NCBI RefSeq assembly: GCF_900116045.1
Contig: NZ_LT630450.1
Location: 279,501 to 343,500, forward strand
Reading direction: 5' to 3'
Length of the DNA stretch: 64,000 nt
Source of the DNA: Desulfovibrio piger
GTDB lineage: Bacteria; Desulfobacterota; Desulfovibrionia; Desulfovibrionales; Desulfovibrionaceae
Under the pieces are notes generated by a model. That model searched no databases. It saw nothing but the letters and a program-made list of their open reading frames with translations, and was not told where the DNA came from. The position numbers were made by a program, and so were the translations under genes. Numbering within the stretch: position 1 is the stretch's first letter; each line of letters begins with the position of its first letter. Below are positions 1-10,468 of the stretch, in pieces.

Positions 1-763
1 GGCCCACGAAGCGGTGCCCGGTCTCGGCGGTCTCCTGGATGATGCTCAGGATCTGGCGGCAGTTGGTGCCCAGATTGCTGTGGGTCAGGGCCACGCCCTT
101 GGGGATGCCGGTGGTGCCGCCGGTATACTGCAGCAGTGCGGGGGTGTGCTGCGGATCGGCGATGGGCTCGCTCAGGGGCTGGGCGCCCCTGCTGAAGTCC
201 TTCCAGGCGATGACCTTGTCATCATAGGGGATGGGGACGGCCTTCTGGCGCCCTTTGGTGAAACGGTAGATGAGGTTCAGCGGGAAGGAAAGGGCGTCGG
301 CGATACCGGTGACCACATAGGTCCTGACGGGCAGCCGGTCGCGCAGGGGTGCCACGCGGGGCCAGAGCATGTCCAGCAGGATGAGGCATTCGGCACCGGC
401 GTCGTTGAGGTTCTGGAGCAGCTCCCGTTCCATGTAGAGGGGGTTGACCATCACGGCCACGGCCCCGCATTTGACCACGCCCCAGAAGGCGATCATGGTC
501 TGGGGCAGGTTGGGCAGCATGACGGCCACGCGCTGGCCCGGCTGGATGCCCGCGCGGCGCAGGGCGCCGGCAAAGCGTTCCACGGCCTCGTGCAGGGCCT
601 TGTAGCTCAGGCGGGTATTCTGGAAGATCAGGGCCGGGCGCTTGGGATAGCGCGCGGCGGCCTCGTCCAGCAGGCTGTACAGGGGCTGGTCGAAGACGCT
701 GACGGTACGGGGAACGGACGGTTCGTAATGGGAGAACCAGGGACGGTGCAGCTCGGGGGTCAT
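1..763 (-). CDS. Long-chain acyl-CoA synthetase (AMP-binding), N-terminal part
   Basis: This gene activates fatty acids with ATP and CoA at the inner face of the membrane. Only the first 254 codons are in the window; the rest lies beyond position 1. Translating the minus strand from the ATG at 763-761 gives MTPELHRPWFSHYEPS at the start. The adenylate-forming P-loop signature YTGGTTGIPKG lies near residue 225, which fixes the superfamily; similarity to FadD-type long-chain ligases makes this the likeliest substrate class. The start overlaps the ispDF stop as ATGA, so the two are probably translationally coupled. Acetyl-CoA or other acid:CoA ligases cannot be excluded from half a protein. Confidence 0.85.
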   Translation of the reverse strand, partial: MTPELHRPWFSHYEPSVPRTVSVFDQPLYSLLDEAAARYPKRPALIFQNTRLSYKALHEAVERFAGALRRAGIQPGQRVAVMLPNLPQTMIAFWGVVKCGAVAVMVNPLYMERELLQNLNDAGAECLILLDMLWPRVAPLRDRLPVRTYVVTGIADALSFPLNLIYRFTKGRQKAVPIPYDDKVIAWKDFSRGAQPLSEPIADPQHTPALLQYTGGTTGIPKGVALTHSNLGTNCRQILSIIQETAETGHRFVG

Positions 764-1998
764 GCCATTTCCTTGGTGTTGCGCAGATGAGGTGAAAGCT
801 GGAACGCCGTGGCCACGGCGTAGGCCTTGATGCCTTCACAGGCACCGGTGAACCCCAGCTTTTCTTCCGTGGTGGCCTTGATGTTGACCGCATCCGGGCC
901 CAGGCCCAGCAGGCGGGCCACGTTCTTGCGGATCTCTTCACGGTGGGGCGCCAGCCTGGGGGTCTGGGCCACGACGGTCAGGTCCACATGGCAGAGGGTC
1001 AGGCCGGCATCCCGGAAGCGTTCCAGCACGTCGTCCAGAAGGACGGCAGAGGAAATATTGTCGAAACGGGCGTCGGCATCAGGGAAAAGACGGCCGATGT
1101 CGCCCAGGGCCGCGCAGCCCAGCAGGGCGTCCATCAGGGCATGGAGCAGGACGTCGCCGTCGGAATGGGCGATGACCTCGGGAGCATTGGGGATGATGAT
1201 GCCGCCCAGCTTCATGGGGCGGCCGCTGCCGTAGCGGTGGACGTCGTAGCCCATGCCCACGCGCGGCACCGGCATGACGGGGGAGCGTTCTTCCAGCAAG
1301 GCAAGGTCCTCGGGATGGGTGATCTTGATATTGGCGGCTTCGCCCGGCACTACCAGCACGGGGTGCCCGTGGGCTTCCATAAGGGCGGCATCGTCCGTGG
1401 CCGCGCGTCCGGCGGCGCTTTCGTGGCGGGCGGCAGCGTGGGCGGCCAGCAGGGGGGGCAGGGCAAAGCCCTGGGGGGTCTGCACGGCGCGCAGCCGGGC
1501 ACGGGGCGGTGTGTCCGTCACAAGATCGTCGCAGACGACCTTTATGGTATCCGTGACGGCAAGGCCCGGGATGACGGCCACAGCCCCCGCGGCAAGCGCA
1601 TCGCAGACACGGTGGACCAGGGCCGCGCCCATGAAGGGGCGCGCGCTGTCATGCACCAGCACGTGCGCGGCTTCCCGGGGCAGGGCGGCCAGGCCGTGGC
1701 GCACGGAGTCCTGACGTTCCGCGCCGCCGGCCACGGCCAGCCAGGGGATGCCGGGGTCCTCGTCGCGGGCCAGCTGTTCCAGGCGTCGCTGTTCTTCTTC
1801 CAGGCAGTCCTGGGGGAAGACAAAAACAAGGCCCGCCACGGCCCCGGAACGGGACAGCGTGCGGGCTGAGTGCCAGTAAAGGGGAAGCCCTTTCCAGAGC
1901 AGGAACTGTTTGGAACGGCCGCCTGTGGCGGCGGACAGGCGTTTGCCCTGTCCTGCGGCCAGAACGAGGGCCCAGGGACGGACGGGAATTCGTGTCAT
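760..1998 (-). CDS. ispDF: Bifunctional MEP-pathway enzyme IspD/IspF
   Basis: This 412-residue fusion performs two steps of the non-mevalonate isoprenoid pathway: MEP cytidylyltransferase (IspD) and 2-C-methyl-D-erythritol 2,4-cyclodiphosphate synthase (IspF). The IspD half opens with the nucleotidyltransferase loop LVLAAGQGKRL (residues about 11-21). The IspF half begins near residue 250 with GMGYDVHRYG and has the metal-ligand segment HSDGDVLLHALMDALLG. The IspC/IspE substrates must be made elsewhere. The start at 1998 (MTRIPVRPW) was chosen because the upstream in-frame extension would run into the RNase P RNA gene. Bifunctional IspDF is common in delta- and epsilon-proteobacteria. Confidence 0.95.
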   Translation of the reverse strand: MTRIPVRPWALVLAAGQGKRLSAATGGRSKQFLLWKGLPLYWHSARTLSRSGAVAGLVFVFPQDCLEEEQRRLEQLARDEDPGIPWLAVAGGAERQDSVRHGLAALPREAAHVLVHDSARPFMGAALVHRVCDALAAGAVAVIPGLAVTDTIKVVCDDLVTDTPPRARLRAVQTPQGFALPPLLAAHAAARHESAAGRAATDDAALMEAHGHPVLVVPGEAANIKITHPEDLALLEERSPVMPVPRVGMGYDVHRYGSGRPMKLGGIIIPNAPEVIAHSDGDVLLHALMDALLGCAALGDIGRLFPDADARFDNISSAVLLDDVLERFRDAGLTLCHVDLTVVAQTPRLAPHREEIRKNVARLLGLGPDAVNIKATTEEKLGFTGACEGIKAYAVATAFQLSPHLRNTKEMA

Positions 1999-2017
1999 GC
2001 TGCACTCGCAAAAAAAA

Positions 2018-2390
2018 CAGGCAGGAGTCGGACGATAAGCCGGGTTCTGTTCGCACCGGGGGTGCGCGATCGCCATTCCTCTAGAAGAGCAGTTGCCTGC
2101 CCTCTCAAGCAGCCTACCCGGAAGGTATGGCCGGGCCAGCCTCCTTCCCTATTTGGCCTTGCTCCAGACGGGGTATGCCGAGCATGCCGTGTCACCACGG
2201 CATCTGGTGGTCTCTTACTCCACCGTTTCACCCTTACCCGGCCGGTACGGGACCGGCCGGGCGGTTTGCTTTCTGTGGCGCTGTCCGAAGGTCGCCCTTC
2301 CTGGACGTTATCCAGCGTCCTGCCCTGTGGAGCCCGGACTTTCCTCTCCGGGCCGATGCCCGCAGCGGCGATCTGTCCGGCTCCTGCCTG
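2018..2390 (-). ncRNA. rnpB: RNase P RNA (M1 RNA), bacterial type A
   Basis: This is the catalytic RNA that matures tRNA 5' ends. On the minus strand the 5' end CAGGCAGGAG pairs perfectly with CTCCTGCCTG at the 3' end, forming helix P1. Conserved elements are present: GAGGAAAGTCCGGGCTCC near the 5' end, GGGTGAAACGG and GTAAGAG in the middle, and the 3' conserved segment AGAACCCGGCTTA. Length is about 373 nt, normal for the type. The 3' P1 strand is followed by eight T residues (minus strand, 2017-2010), so P1 plus U-run can also act as the terminator. The 5' end is only seven bases after the zinc-ribbon gene stop, so its promoter must lie inside that gene or the RNA is processed from a longer transcript. 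Confidence 0.96.
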
Positions 2391-2397
2391 TTGATTT

Positions 2398-3174
2398 TTA
2401 GTCCACCAGAGTCTTGGGTTTGGCCGGAGCGGCCTGCAGTTCCATATCCGGGAAGTGCTCGTTCCAGAAGATCAGGCGCTGGCAGTTGGGGCAGCTCAGG
2501 ATCTGCTGGCCGCGCTGCAGTTCGATGAAGGACTGCGGCGGGATGGCGATGTGGCAGCCGGAGCAGATGCCTTCGCGCACACCGACGATGACGGGATGCT
2601 CAAGACGCTTGCGGATGAATTCGTAACGCACGAAGACGGGCTGGGGGATGACGCCGGCGGCGTGCTGGCGTTTTTCTTCCAGTTCGGCCAGCTTGGCCTG
2701 GGCCATCTGGATCTTTTCTTCCAGGCCGTCGCGGCGCACTTCCAGTTCGGCCTGGAGGGCACCGTGGGTCAGATCGAGCTCGGCCAGGGCTTCGTTCTGG
2801 CGCTGCACCTCTTCCATGAGGGTCATCTTTTCTTCCTCACGGGAGCGGTTGATCTTTTCCATGCTGTCCATTTCGCGCATCATGGCATGGTATTCGCGCG
2901 TGTTTTCCACCTGCATGAGCTTGTTCTTGCTCTTCCTGATGCGGGCGGAATCATCGTCGATCTCCATGGCGAGGCGCTTCTGCTGTTCCTGCAGGTGGGT
3001 CAGTTTTTCCACGATGCGTTCGCGCTGGGCGTTGCTGGCATCGAATTTGGCCTGCAGCTCGTCCAGCTGGCGGGGAGCGGATTCCAGTTCCTGACGCACG
3101 GCAAAGATGGCGTCATCCACTTTCTGCAGCTCGACAAGCTGGCGGATCTGGTCAAGGTAGACAGCGGTGCTCAT
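2398..3174 (-). CDS. Coiled-coil protein with C-terminal C4 zinc ribbon
   Basis: The 258-residue protein is mostly a long charged coiled coil (about residues 15-185) followed by a zinc ribbon with two Cys pairs (GICSGCHI and LSCPNCQ). This is the architecture of the COG1579 family, thought to bind nucleic acid; no reaction is known. The start at 3174 (MSTAVYLDQ) follows an AGGAGG site. That site overlaps the stop region of the upstream Nif3-like gene, so the two are in one operon. The same pairing is common in related genomes. Confidence 0.85.
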   Translation of the reverse strand: MSTAVYLDQIRQLVELQKVDDAIFAVRQELESAPRQLDELQAKFDASNAQRERIVEKLTHLQEQQKRLAMEIDDDSARIRKSKNKLMQVENTREYHAMMREMDSMEKINRSREEEKMTLMEEVQRQNEALAELDLTHGALQAELEVRRDGLEEKIQMAQAKLAELEEKRQHAAGVIPQPVFVRYEFIRKRLEHPVIVGVREGICSGCHIAIPPQSFIELQRGQQILSCPNCQRLIFWNEHFPDMELQAAPAKPKTLVD

Positions 3175-3184
3175 GGGTTTCCTC

Positions 3185-3979
3185 CTAGAGAACGCGGGGA
3201 CGGACAGGCTGAAAAGGGGAGGCCGAGGGCACGAAGACGACTTCGAGCGCCGGGCAGGCGTGCTGCAGATGGATGGCGGCACGCCGCATCATTTCTTCTT
3301 CCAGGCTGTGATGGCCCACGTCGAAAAGACAAAGTTGGGTATCCAGCGCCGTATGGTATTTGACGTCGCCGGTGATGAAAATGTCGGCACCCGCGGCACG
3401 GGCTTCCTCCAGCAGGGAGGAACCCGAGCCGGTGCAGTAGGCCACGCGCCGGATACGGCCCGGGCAGGGGCCGCTGACGGTGGCGGTGCCCAGGTCGATG
3501 TGCGCGGCCAGCATGCCGGCCAGCTGTTGCAGGTCCACGGATTCGGCCAGATCGCCGGCCAGGCCGAAACCGTGCGGCAGATCCCCGGTTCCCGGGCCGG
3601 TGGGTTCCAGGACGGCCAGGTTGTCCAGGTGCAGTTCACGGGCCAGCCAGGACACCGGGCCGTCGCTGTTGACATCCAGCGAGGTGTGCGCGGCATAGAG
3701 CGGCACGTCGTTGCCCAGCAGCAGGCGCAGGACATCGTGATAATGGTCGATGCGGTTGGGCAGCGAAGGTTTGAGCGCCAGCGGATGATGGCTGAGGATG
3801 CACTGCGCACCGAGCTCGAGCGCGGCCGCGATGGAGGCCGGGCTCGGGTCGAGGCAGACAGCCAGACGCGTGGCGTCGGTCCTGTGGGCGGCCACCTGCA
3901 GGCCCGAAGCGTCCCAGGACGCGGCGCCCTGCAGGGGGGCCATCTGTTCGATGGTGGAAATGATCTCTGCTATATGCAT
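3185..3979 (-). CDS. Nif3-like dinuclear metal-centre protein
   Basis: The protein has 264 residues and is a member of the Nif3/YbgI/DUF34 family, ring-shaped hexamers with a two-metal site and a poorly defined hydrolase-like role. Expected metal ligands are visible: ILSHHPL near residue 63, AAHTSLD near residue 95, and GHHSLEEE near the C-terminus. GDVKYH is present at about residue 205. It overlaps in organisation with the zinc-ribbon gene downstream. A strong hairpin terminator ends only 16 bases upstream of the start codon, so either the gene has its own initiation close by or its expression depends on readthrough. Confidence 0.88.
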   Translation of the reverse strand: MHIAEIISTIEQMAPLQGAASWDASGLQVAAHRTDATRLAVCLDPSPASIAAALELGAQCILSHHPLALKPSLPNRIDHYHDVLRLLLGNDVPLYAAHTSLDVNSDGPVSWLARELHLDNLAVLEPTGPGTGDLPHGFGLAGDLAESVDLQQLAGMLAAHIDLGTATVSGPCPGRIRRVAYCTGSGSSLLEEARAAGADIFITGDVKYHTALDTQLCLFDVGHHSLEEEMMRRAAIHLQHACPALEVVFVPSASPFQPVRPRVL

Positions 3980-3995
3980 CTCTCTCCCTCACAGT

Positions 3996-4030
3996 AAAAA
4001 AGCACTTCCCTGAAACCAGAAAAGTGCTTT
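3996..4030 (-). terminator. Intrinsic terminator upstream of the Nif3-like gene
   Basis: On the minus strand AAAGCACTT pairs with AAGTGCTTT over a 14-nt loop, followed by a run of six T. It faces leftward transcription and would end any RNA started at the promoter at 4118-4146, or readthrough from purQ. Confidence 0.8.
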
Positions 4031-4111
4031 CAAAAGCAAAGGGCGGCAGGCTCGCTGCAAATGATCGACACCTGTGTCTGCGACCACTGGGGCCGTAACC
4101 GGCAAAACGGT
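3996..4111 (-). ncRNA. Candidate small RNA between purQ and the Nif3-like gene
   Basis: A near-perfect promoter (4118-4146) and an intrinsic terminator (3996-4030) bracket about 115 nt with no open frame. Within it, AACCG/CGGTT and GACAC/GTGTC can form small hairpins. I do not recognise an RNA family: it lacks the 4.5S and tRNA signatures, and it is short for 6S RNA. It could instead be an attenuated leader of the Nif3-like gene. Confidence 0.35.
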
Positions 4112-4117
4112 TCAGCG

Positions 4118-4146
4118 AATCTATCCGGCCCTGAGGCCGCTGTCAA
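4118..4146 (-). promoter_or_regulatory. Sigma70-type promoter, leftward
   Basis: On the minus strand TTGACA (4146-4141), a 17-nt spacer and TAGATT (4123-4118) make a strong vegetative promoter match. Transcription would start near 4111, after the purQ stop. Confidence 0.65.
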
Positions 4147-4170
4147 GCGGGAAGTCCCCTTCCTTATATA

Positions 4171-4983
4171 TTAAAGGGCACGCAGGTAGCGCACGGCGTT
4201 GGAGAACAGCTGGGTGGCCGGGGGCACATCAATGGAGCCGCGGGTCCAGGTGGGGTAGTTGGTCACATGGTGGAAGGCCTCGGGATGGGGCATGAGGCCC
4301 AGCACGCGCCCGCTGGGATCCGTCAGGCCGGCGATGGCCAGGCTGGAGCCGTTGGGGTTGAGCGGGTATTCCATGGTGGCCTTGCCGGTCTCGGGATCGG
4401 CATACTGCAGGGCGATGAGGTTTTCATCGGCCAGGCGCTGCAGGGTGGCGTCGTCACGGGCGATGAGCTTGCCCTCGCCGTGACGCACGGGCATGGCCAT
4501 CATGGGCAGGTCCCTAGTGAAGACACAGGGGCTCTTGGGGTTGGGCAGCAGATGCACCCAGCGGTCTTCGTAACGGGCGGAGTCGTTGTGGCTCAGGGAG
4601 ACCTGGCGTTCGAAGCGGTTGTTGTCCAGGGCGGGCAGCACGCCCAGCTTGACCAGCAGCTGGAAGCCGTTGCAGATGCCCAGGATCAGTTTGCCGTCGT
4701 TGATGAATTCGGTCAGGGACTGGAGCAGGGGGGTGCCCGTGCTGTCCTTGAGATAGCGCCAGCGCATGCTGGCGGCCTGGGCGGCGCCCAGGTCGTCACC
4801 ATCCAGGAACCCGCCGGGGAACACAAGGAAGTGGTAATCGCTCAGGCGGACTTTGGCGGCCACGATATCGGAAAAATGCACGACATCGGCGCGGTCAGCA
4901 CCCGCGAGACGGGCAGCGTGGGCTGTTTCGAGATGGGAATTGGTGCCATAGCCGGTGATGACGAGAGTATTGACTGTGCCCAT
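4171..4983 (-). CDS. purQ: Phosphoribosylformylglycinamidine synthase subunit PurQ-like
   Basis: This is the glutaminase subunit that supplies ammonia for the fourth step of purine synthesis. It is a class I glutamine amidotransferase of 270 residues. The nucleophile elbow is LGICNGFQLL with Cys104, and the catalytic His-Glu pair is in GLMPHPEAF near the C-terminus. The start at 4983 (MGTVNTLVITGYG) is preceded by an AAGGAGG site about 12 bases away. It is transcribed divergently from pyrG, so purine and CTP synthesis genes share an intergenic region. No PurL or PurS is in the window. Confidence 0.85.
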   Translation of the reverse strand: MGTVNTLVITGYGTNSHLETAHAARLAGADRADVVHFSDIVAAKVRLSDYHFLVFPGGFLDGDDLGAAQAASMRWRYLKDSTGTPLLQSLTEFINDGKLILGICNGFQLLVKLGVLPALDNNRFERQVSLSHNDSARYEDRWVHLLPNPKSPCVFTRDLPMMAMPVRHGEGKLIARDDATLQRLADENLIALQYADPETGKATMEYPLNPNGSSLAIAGLTDPSGRVLGLMPHPEAFHHVTNYPTWTRGSIDVPPATQLFSNAVRYLRAL

Positions 4984-5185
4984 GCGGCAGGAGCCTCCTT
5001 GCAAGCGGTAGCCACAAAGGGCCACTATGGAAATGGAAAAAGAGACTACCTGCAAAGTTTATAATAGTCAATGCTGGTAAAATGATCCAGATTGGTGTAA
5101 AACCTCCCGATTGCGCGAGGGCGGCTCGTCCGCGTGCAGCACATGCGGTCCGGACCACGGTCCGCTGTATGTCATCAAAAGGTAG

Positions 5186-6835
<1,650 letters not shown>

Positions 6836-6860
6836 GGCTTTTGTGCACGAAAAGCCGTTC

Positions 6861-6894
6861 AGGACGCTCCGCCGGCGCGGGGCGTCCTTTTTTT
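6861..6894 (+). terminator. Intrinsic terminator of pyrG
   Basis: AGGACGC-TCCGC pairs with GCGG-GGCGTCCT and is followed by seven T residues, 25 bases after the pyrG stop. Confidence 0.9.
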
Positions 6895-7014
6895 ATGCAA
6901 TGACTTGAAATATTCCCTTTTTTATGCTCGCAAGCCCGCCTCCCTTGCCTATTGGTGCAGCATGTGGCATGGTATTTGAAAAGTAGAAAATTTTTACTGA
7001 CAGGATAGCACCCC

Positions 7015-8445
7015 ATGGCATTGGAACTTCGTCAACAACTCAAATTGTCGCAGCAGCTGGTCATGACCCCCCAGCTGCAGCAGGCCATCAAGCTGTTGCA
7101 GCTTTCTCGTGTCGAACTTCTGGAGACCGTCCAGCAGGAATTGCTGGAGAATCCTTTCCTGGAAGAGGCCCCGGCCAATGAGCCCGTAGCCCAGCAGGAC
7201 CAGGAAGAGCCCCGGCATGAGAAGCCCCAGGACGAAGTCTATGACGCGGATCTGTCCCGCAATGCCGACTGGGAGGAATATCTTGGCGAGTTCGCCAGCA
7301 CGCCGCGTACCTCGCAGGGCCGGGAGCTGGAGATCGCGGAAGAGATCTCCCCCCTGGAGGCCCGCTATTCGGCCAAGCCCACGCTGGAAGGGCATCTGCT
7401 CTGGCAGCTGCACCTTTCGACCCTGACGGACGAACAGAAGGCGATCGGCGAGATCATCATCGGCAACCTGGGTTCTTCGGGCTATCTGCGCGCCAGCGTG
7501 GAGGAGATCGCCGAGATGGCGTCCACCACGCCGGAGGCCGTGCAGACGGTGCTGGAGCGCGTGCAGCTCTTCGATCCGGTGGGCGTGGCGGCCCGGGATG
7601 CCCGCGAATGCCTGCTGGTGCAGCTGAAGAACCTGCGCTATGACCGTGACCCCATCCTGATGGAACTGGTGCAGTCGCATCTGGAAGACCTGGAGGCCCA
7701 CCGCTACAAGCCCCTGCTGCGCAAGTTCAAGCTGGACATGGAAGGCCTGCGCGAATACCTGGACATCATCCAGTCCCTGGAGCCCCTGCCCGGTGCCAGC
7801 TTCGACAGCAGCGAGCCCACCTATGTGAGCCCCGACGTCTTCGTGTACAGTGTCGGCGACGAATTCGTCATCCTGCTCAACGAGGAGGGCCTGCCGCATC
7901 TGCAGCTCTCCAGCATGTTGCGTGATGGCGTTCCCTCCTGTAATGAAAAAGAGAAGGACTACGTTTCGGAAAAAATACGTTCGGCCTCCTGGCTCATCCG
8001 CAGTCTGTACCAGCGGCAGCGGACGCTGTATAAAGTGGTGGAAAGCATCGTCAAGCACCAGCAGCCCTTTTTCCGCGACGGCGTCACCAAGCTCGCGCCG
8101 CTCATCCTCAAGGATATCGCCGACGATATCGGGATGCACGAGTCCACGGTCAGCCGCATCACCACCAACAAATATGTGGCGACGCCGCACGGCATCTTCG
8201 AGCTCAAATTTTTCTTCAACAGCGGGCTTGAACTGGACGATGGAAGTCAGGTAGGCTCTGAAAGTGTCAAGGCCCTGATCAAAAAGTTCATCGCTGCTGA
8301 AGATCCCAAATCGCCCCTGAGCGATGAGCGGCTCGGCGAGCTGCTCAAGGAACAGTTGAAGGTCAACATCGCACGGCGCACGGTGGCCAAGTACCGCACG
8401 GCGCTGAACATCCCCTCATCCTCAAAGCGCAAGGAACATTTCTGA
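7015..8445 (+). CDS. rpoN: RNA polymerase sigma-54 factor
   Basis: This 476-residue alternative sigma factor directs polymerase to -24/-12 promoters and needs enhancer-binding activators. Region I at the N-terminus is the Gln/Leu-rich activator-contact segment (QQLKLSQQLVMTPQLQQAIK). An acidic region II follows, then the core-binding domain. The diagnostic RpoN box ARRTVAKYR sits at residues about 453-461. It heads a cluster with hpf, rapZ and PTS genes, an arrangement conserved across proteobacteria. Confidence 0.98.
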   Translation: MALELRQQLKLSQQLVMTPQLQQAIKLLQLSRVELLETVQQELLENPFLEEAPANEPVAQQDQEEPRHEKPQDEVYDADLSRNADWEEYLGEFASTPRTSQGRELEIAEEISPLEARYSAKPTLEGHLLWQLHLSTLTDEQKAIGEIIIGNLGSSGYLRASVEEIAEMASTTPEAVQTVLERVQLFDPVGVAARDARECLLVQLKNLRYDRDPILMELVQSHLEDLEAHRYKPLLRKFKLDMEGLREYLDIIQSLEPLPGASFDSSEPTYVSPDVFVYSVGDEFVILLNEEGLPHLQLSSMLRDGVPSCNEKEKDYVSEKIRSASWLIRSLYQRQRTLYKVVESIVKHQQPFFRDGVTKLAPLILKDIADDIGMHESTVSRITTNKYVATPHGIFELKFFFNSGLELDDGSQVGSESVKALIKKFIAAEDPKSPLSDERLGELLKEQLKVNIARRTVAKYRTALNIPSSSKRKEHF

Positions 8446-8467
8446 TTCCTGCACCACGGGAGGTTCT

Positions 8468-9007
8468 ATGAACATTGCTTTCACTTTCAAGAACTTCGAG
8501 GCCTCCGATCATCTGAAGAAGTATGCCCGTCGCCGCATGGAAAAGATGGGGCGCTTTTTTGGCAAGGCTTCCGGACTGGAAGTCGGTGTTGTGCTTACTG
8601 TGGACAAGTTCCGGCATCGCTGTGAAGTGACCATCGCCGGCGAGGGGCTGCACCTGAGCGCTTCCGAACAGTCTTCCGACATGTATGCCGCCATCGACCT
8701 TGTGGTGGACAAGGTCGAGGCCCAGATCAAGAAGCACGTCTCGCGCGTCAAGGAACAGCGCCGTCAGGCCCGCAACGCCAATGTGGACGTGTTCACCTAC
8801 AACCTGGAAGCCGATCCCGATGAAGAGCCCGCCGTGGTGGGCACCGAGCGCTTTGCGCCCAAGCCCCTGCATCTGGACGAAGCCCTGATGCAGCTGGAAT
8901 CCATCGGCAGTGACTTCCTGGTCTTCATCAATGCCGAGACCGACCGCGTCAATGTGGTGTACCGCCGCCGCATCGGCGGCTATGCCGTCATCGACCCTGT
9001 CCTGTAA
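8468..9007 (+). CDS. hpf: Ribosome hibernation promoting factor (long form)
   Basis: HPF/RaiA-family proteins bind the 30S decoding region and stabilise idle ribosomes. The N-terminal domain (residues 1-100) has the beta-alpha-beta pattern [20 protein letters not shown] linker leads to a C-terminal dimerisation domain (about 120-179) with [19 protein letters not shown] and ending YAVIDPVL, so this is the long 100S-forming type. It has a GGGAGG ribosome site and sits 22 bases after rpoN, probably in the same transcript. Confidence 0.95.
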   Translation: MNIAFTFKNFEASDHLKKYARRRMEKMGRFFGKASGLEVGVVLTVDKFRHRCEVTIAGEGLHLSASEQSSDMYAAIDLVVDKVEAQIKKHVSRVKEQRRQARNANVDVFTYNLEADPDEEPAVVGTERFAPKPLHLDEALMQLESIGSDFLVFINAETDRVNVVYRRRIGGYAVIDPVL

Positions 9008-9014
9008 AGACTTC

Positions 9015-9036
9015 GGGGCCCCCGCAAGGGGGCCCC
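9015..9036 (+). terminator. GC-rich hairpin between hpf and rapZ
   Basis: GGGGCCCCC and GGGGGCCCC form a perfect 9-bp stem over a GCAA tetraloop. Only two T residues follow, so it may be a weak terminator or an mRNA-processing hairpin that tunes rapZ relative to hpf. Confidence 0.55.
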
Positions 9037-9048
9037 TTCGAGAGTGCC

Positions 9049-9951
9049 ATGAGCCAGACATCATCCGATGAAGCGGCCACGCCTGTCCAGGTCTGCATCG
9101 TCACCGGCCTTTCAGGGGCCGGTAAGAGTACGGCGTTGCAGGTCTTTGAGGACTTGCGCTATTTTACCGTGGACGGACTGCCTGCCGGGCTGGCCGCCGA
9201 GATGGCGGACATGATGCGGCGCGAATCCATGGAGCGTTTCCGGGGCATGGCCCTGGGCATGGACATGCGGCAGCAGGATTTTCTGGAAGAGCTCAACGTG
9301 GCCCTTGCCCGGCTTGCGGAACACGGTGTCCGGCCCATGCTGCTCTTTCTGGAGGCCGGACCGCAGGAGCTCATGCGGCGTTACGCCACGACCCGCCGGC
9401 CGCACCCGCTGGAACGCGAGGGCATGGGGCTTGAGGATGCCCTGCGCGAGGAGCGCGCGCGGCTGGCCCCTGTGCGCGAGATGGCGGATCTGGTCATAGA
9501 TACCAGCCGTTTTTCCATCCATGACCTGCGCCGTGCCATCCAGAAGCGCTGGAGCAGGACGCCGGGCAGGCTGCGGGCCATCCGTGTCAACGTCATCTCG
9601 TTCGGCTTCAAGTATGGTGTCCCGCGCGAGGCGGATTTCGTCTTTGACCTGCGCTTCCTGCCCAACCCCTATTTTGTAGAGAAATTGCGTCCTCTCAGCG
9701 GCAAGGACAAGGCGGTCCGTGACTATGTCTTTGCCACCGAGGCAGCGCAGGAATTCGAGAAAAAGCTTTTCGACCTGGTGCGCTTCATGCTGCCGCAGAT
9801 GGAAGCGGAAGGCCGCTACCGGGTGGCCATAGCCGTGGGCTGCACCGGTGGCCGCCACCGCTCCGTGGCCACGGCCGAGGCCCTGTTCCAGATGCTGCGC
9901 CAGGCGGATTATCCGGCCAGTCTTGAGCACAGGCACCTTGAACTTGGCTAG
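9049..9951 (+). CDS. rapZ: RNase adapter protein RapZ / P-loop nucleotide-binding protein
   Basis: RapZ-family proteins (300 residues here) bind nucleotides. In enteric bacteria they guide RNase E to a small RNA controlling glucosamine-6-phosphate synthase; whether that role holds here is unknown. The Walker A motif GLSGAGKS is at residues 20-27, and the conserved C-terminal segment [14 protein letters not shown] is intact. It lies between hpf and the PTS genes, the standard rpoN-cluster position. Confidence 0.95.
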   Translation: MSQTSSDEAATPVQVCIVTGLSGAGKSTALQVFEDLRYFTVDGLPAGLAAEMADMMRRESMERFRGMALGMDMRQQDFLEELNVALARLAEHGVRPMLLFLEAGPQELMRRYATTRRPHPLEREGMGLEDALREERARLAPVREMADLVIDTSRFSIHDLRRAIQKRWSRTPGRLRAIRVNVISFGFKYGVPREADFVFDLRFLPNPYFVEKLRPLSGKDKAVRDYVFATEAAQEFEKKLFDLVRFMLPQMEAEGRYRVAIAVGCTGGRHRSVATAEALFQMLRQADYPASLEHRHLELG

Positions 9952-10019
9952 GAAAGCTGGCACTCTTGGCATTACATGCTGCATTTTGCAGAAATTTCAG
10001 TTCCAGCGCGAGGTATGTC

Positions 10020-10463
10020 ATGTCGGAACAGCAATCTTCCACCCAGGTCGGCATCATCGTCGTTGCCCATGCCGACTATGGTTCTGCCATGCTGCGCACG
10101 GCGGAGTTCATCCTTGGTACCCTGAGCGACTGCACCTCCATCAGCGTGGACATCGCCCAGGAAGTGCCCGAGACCGTGCGCCGTCTGGATGATGCCGCCC
10201 AGCGGCTGGACAAGGGCGCCGGGGTCATCATCCTCACCGACATGTTCGGCGGCACCCCCACCAACCTGGCCCTCTCCCTGCTGGGGAGCCATCATGTGGA
10301 AGTCGTCACCGGCGTCAACCTGCCCATGCTGCTCAAGGTCTTCACCTGCCGCGAAAAGCCCCTGGCCGAGCTGGCCAGGCTGGCCGGAGAGGCCGGTACC
10401 AAGGGCATCGTCGTGGCCGGCAGCATGCTGCGCTCCCGGAACAAAGAAAAAACAGGCGATTGA
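10020..10463 (+). CDS. PTS mannose-family EIIA component
   Basis: This cytoplasmic phosphocarrier of the mannose/fructose/sorbose PTS class accepts phosphate from HPr. It is 147 residues long. The conserved phosphorylation histidine is His17 in VVAHADYGSAML, and the GGTPTNLA loop typical of EIIA-Man follows. The start at 10020 (MSEQQSSTQ) has the GAGG-containing sequence just upstream; an upstream in-frame start would add an unlikely Cys/Ser-rich leader. Its stop lies six bases before the EIIB ATG. Confidence 0.9.
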   Translation: MSEQQSSTQVGIIVVAHADYGSAMLRTAEFILGTLSDCTSISVDIAQEVPETVRRLDDAAQRLDKGAGVIILTDMFGGTPTNLALSLLGSHHVEVVTGVNLPMLLKVFTCREKPLAELARLAGEAGTKGIVVAGSMLRSRNKEKTGD

Positions 10464-10468
10464 TTCGT

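Noticed and set aside
1999-2076. Upstream extension of IspD by 26 residues
   Set aside because: It lies largely within the RNase P RNA gene; the MTRIPVRPW start matches the usual beginning of IspD.
3990-4170. 6S RNA between purQ and the Nif3-like gene
   Set aside because: The transcript bounded by promoter and terminator is only about 115 nt and does not form the long rod with a central bubble expected for 6S RNA; left as an unidentified candidate.
6961-6978. Sigma-54 promoter in front of rpoN (TGGCAT-N4-TTTGA)
   Set aside because: The -12 element reads GA instead of GC, so the strict GG-N10-GC requirement fails.
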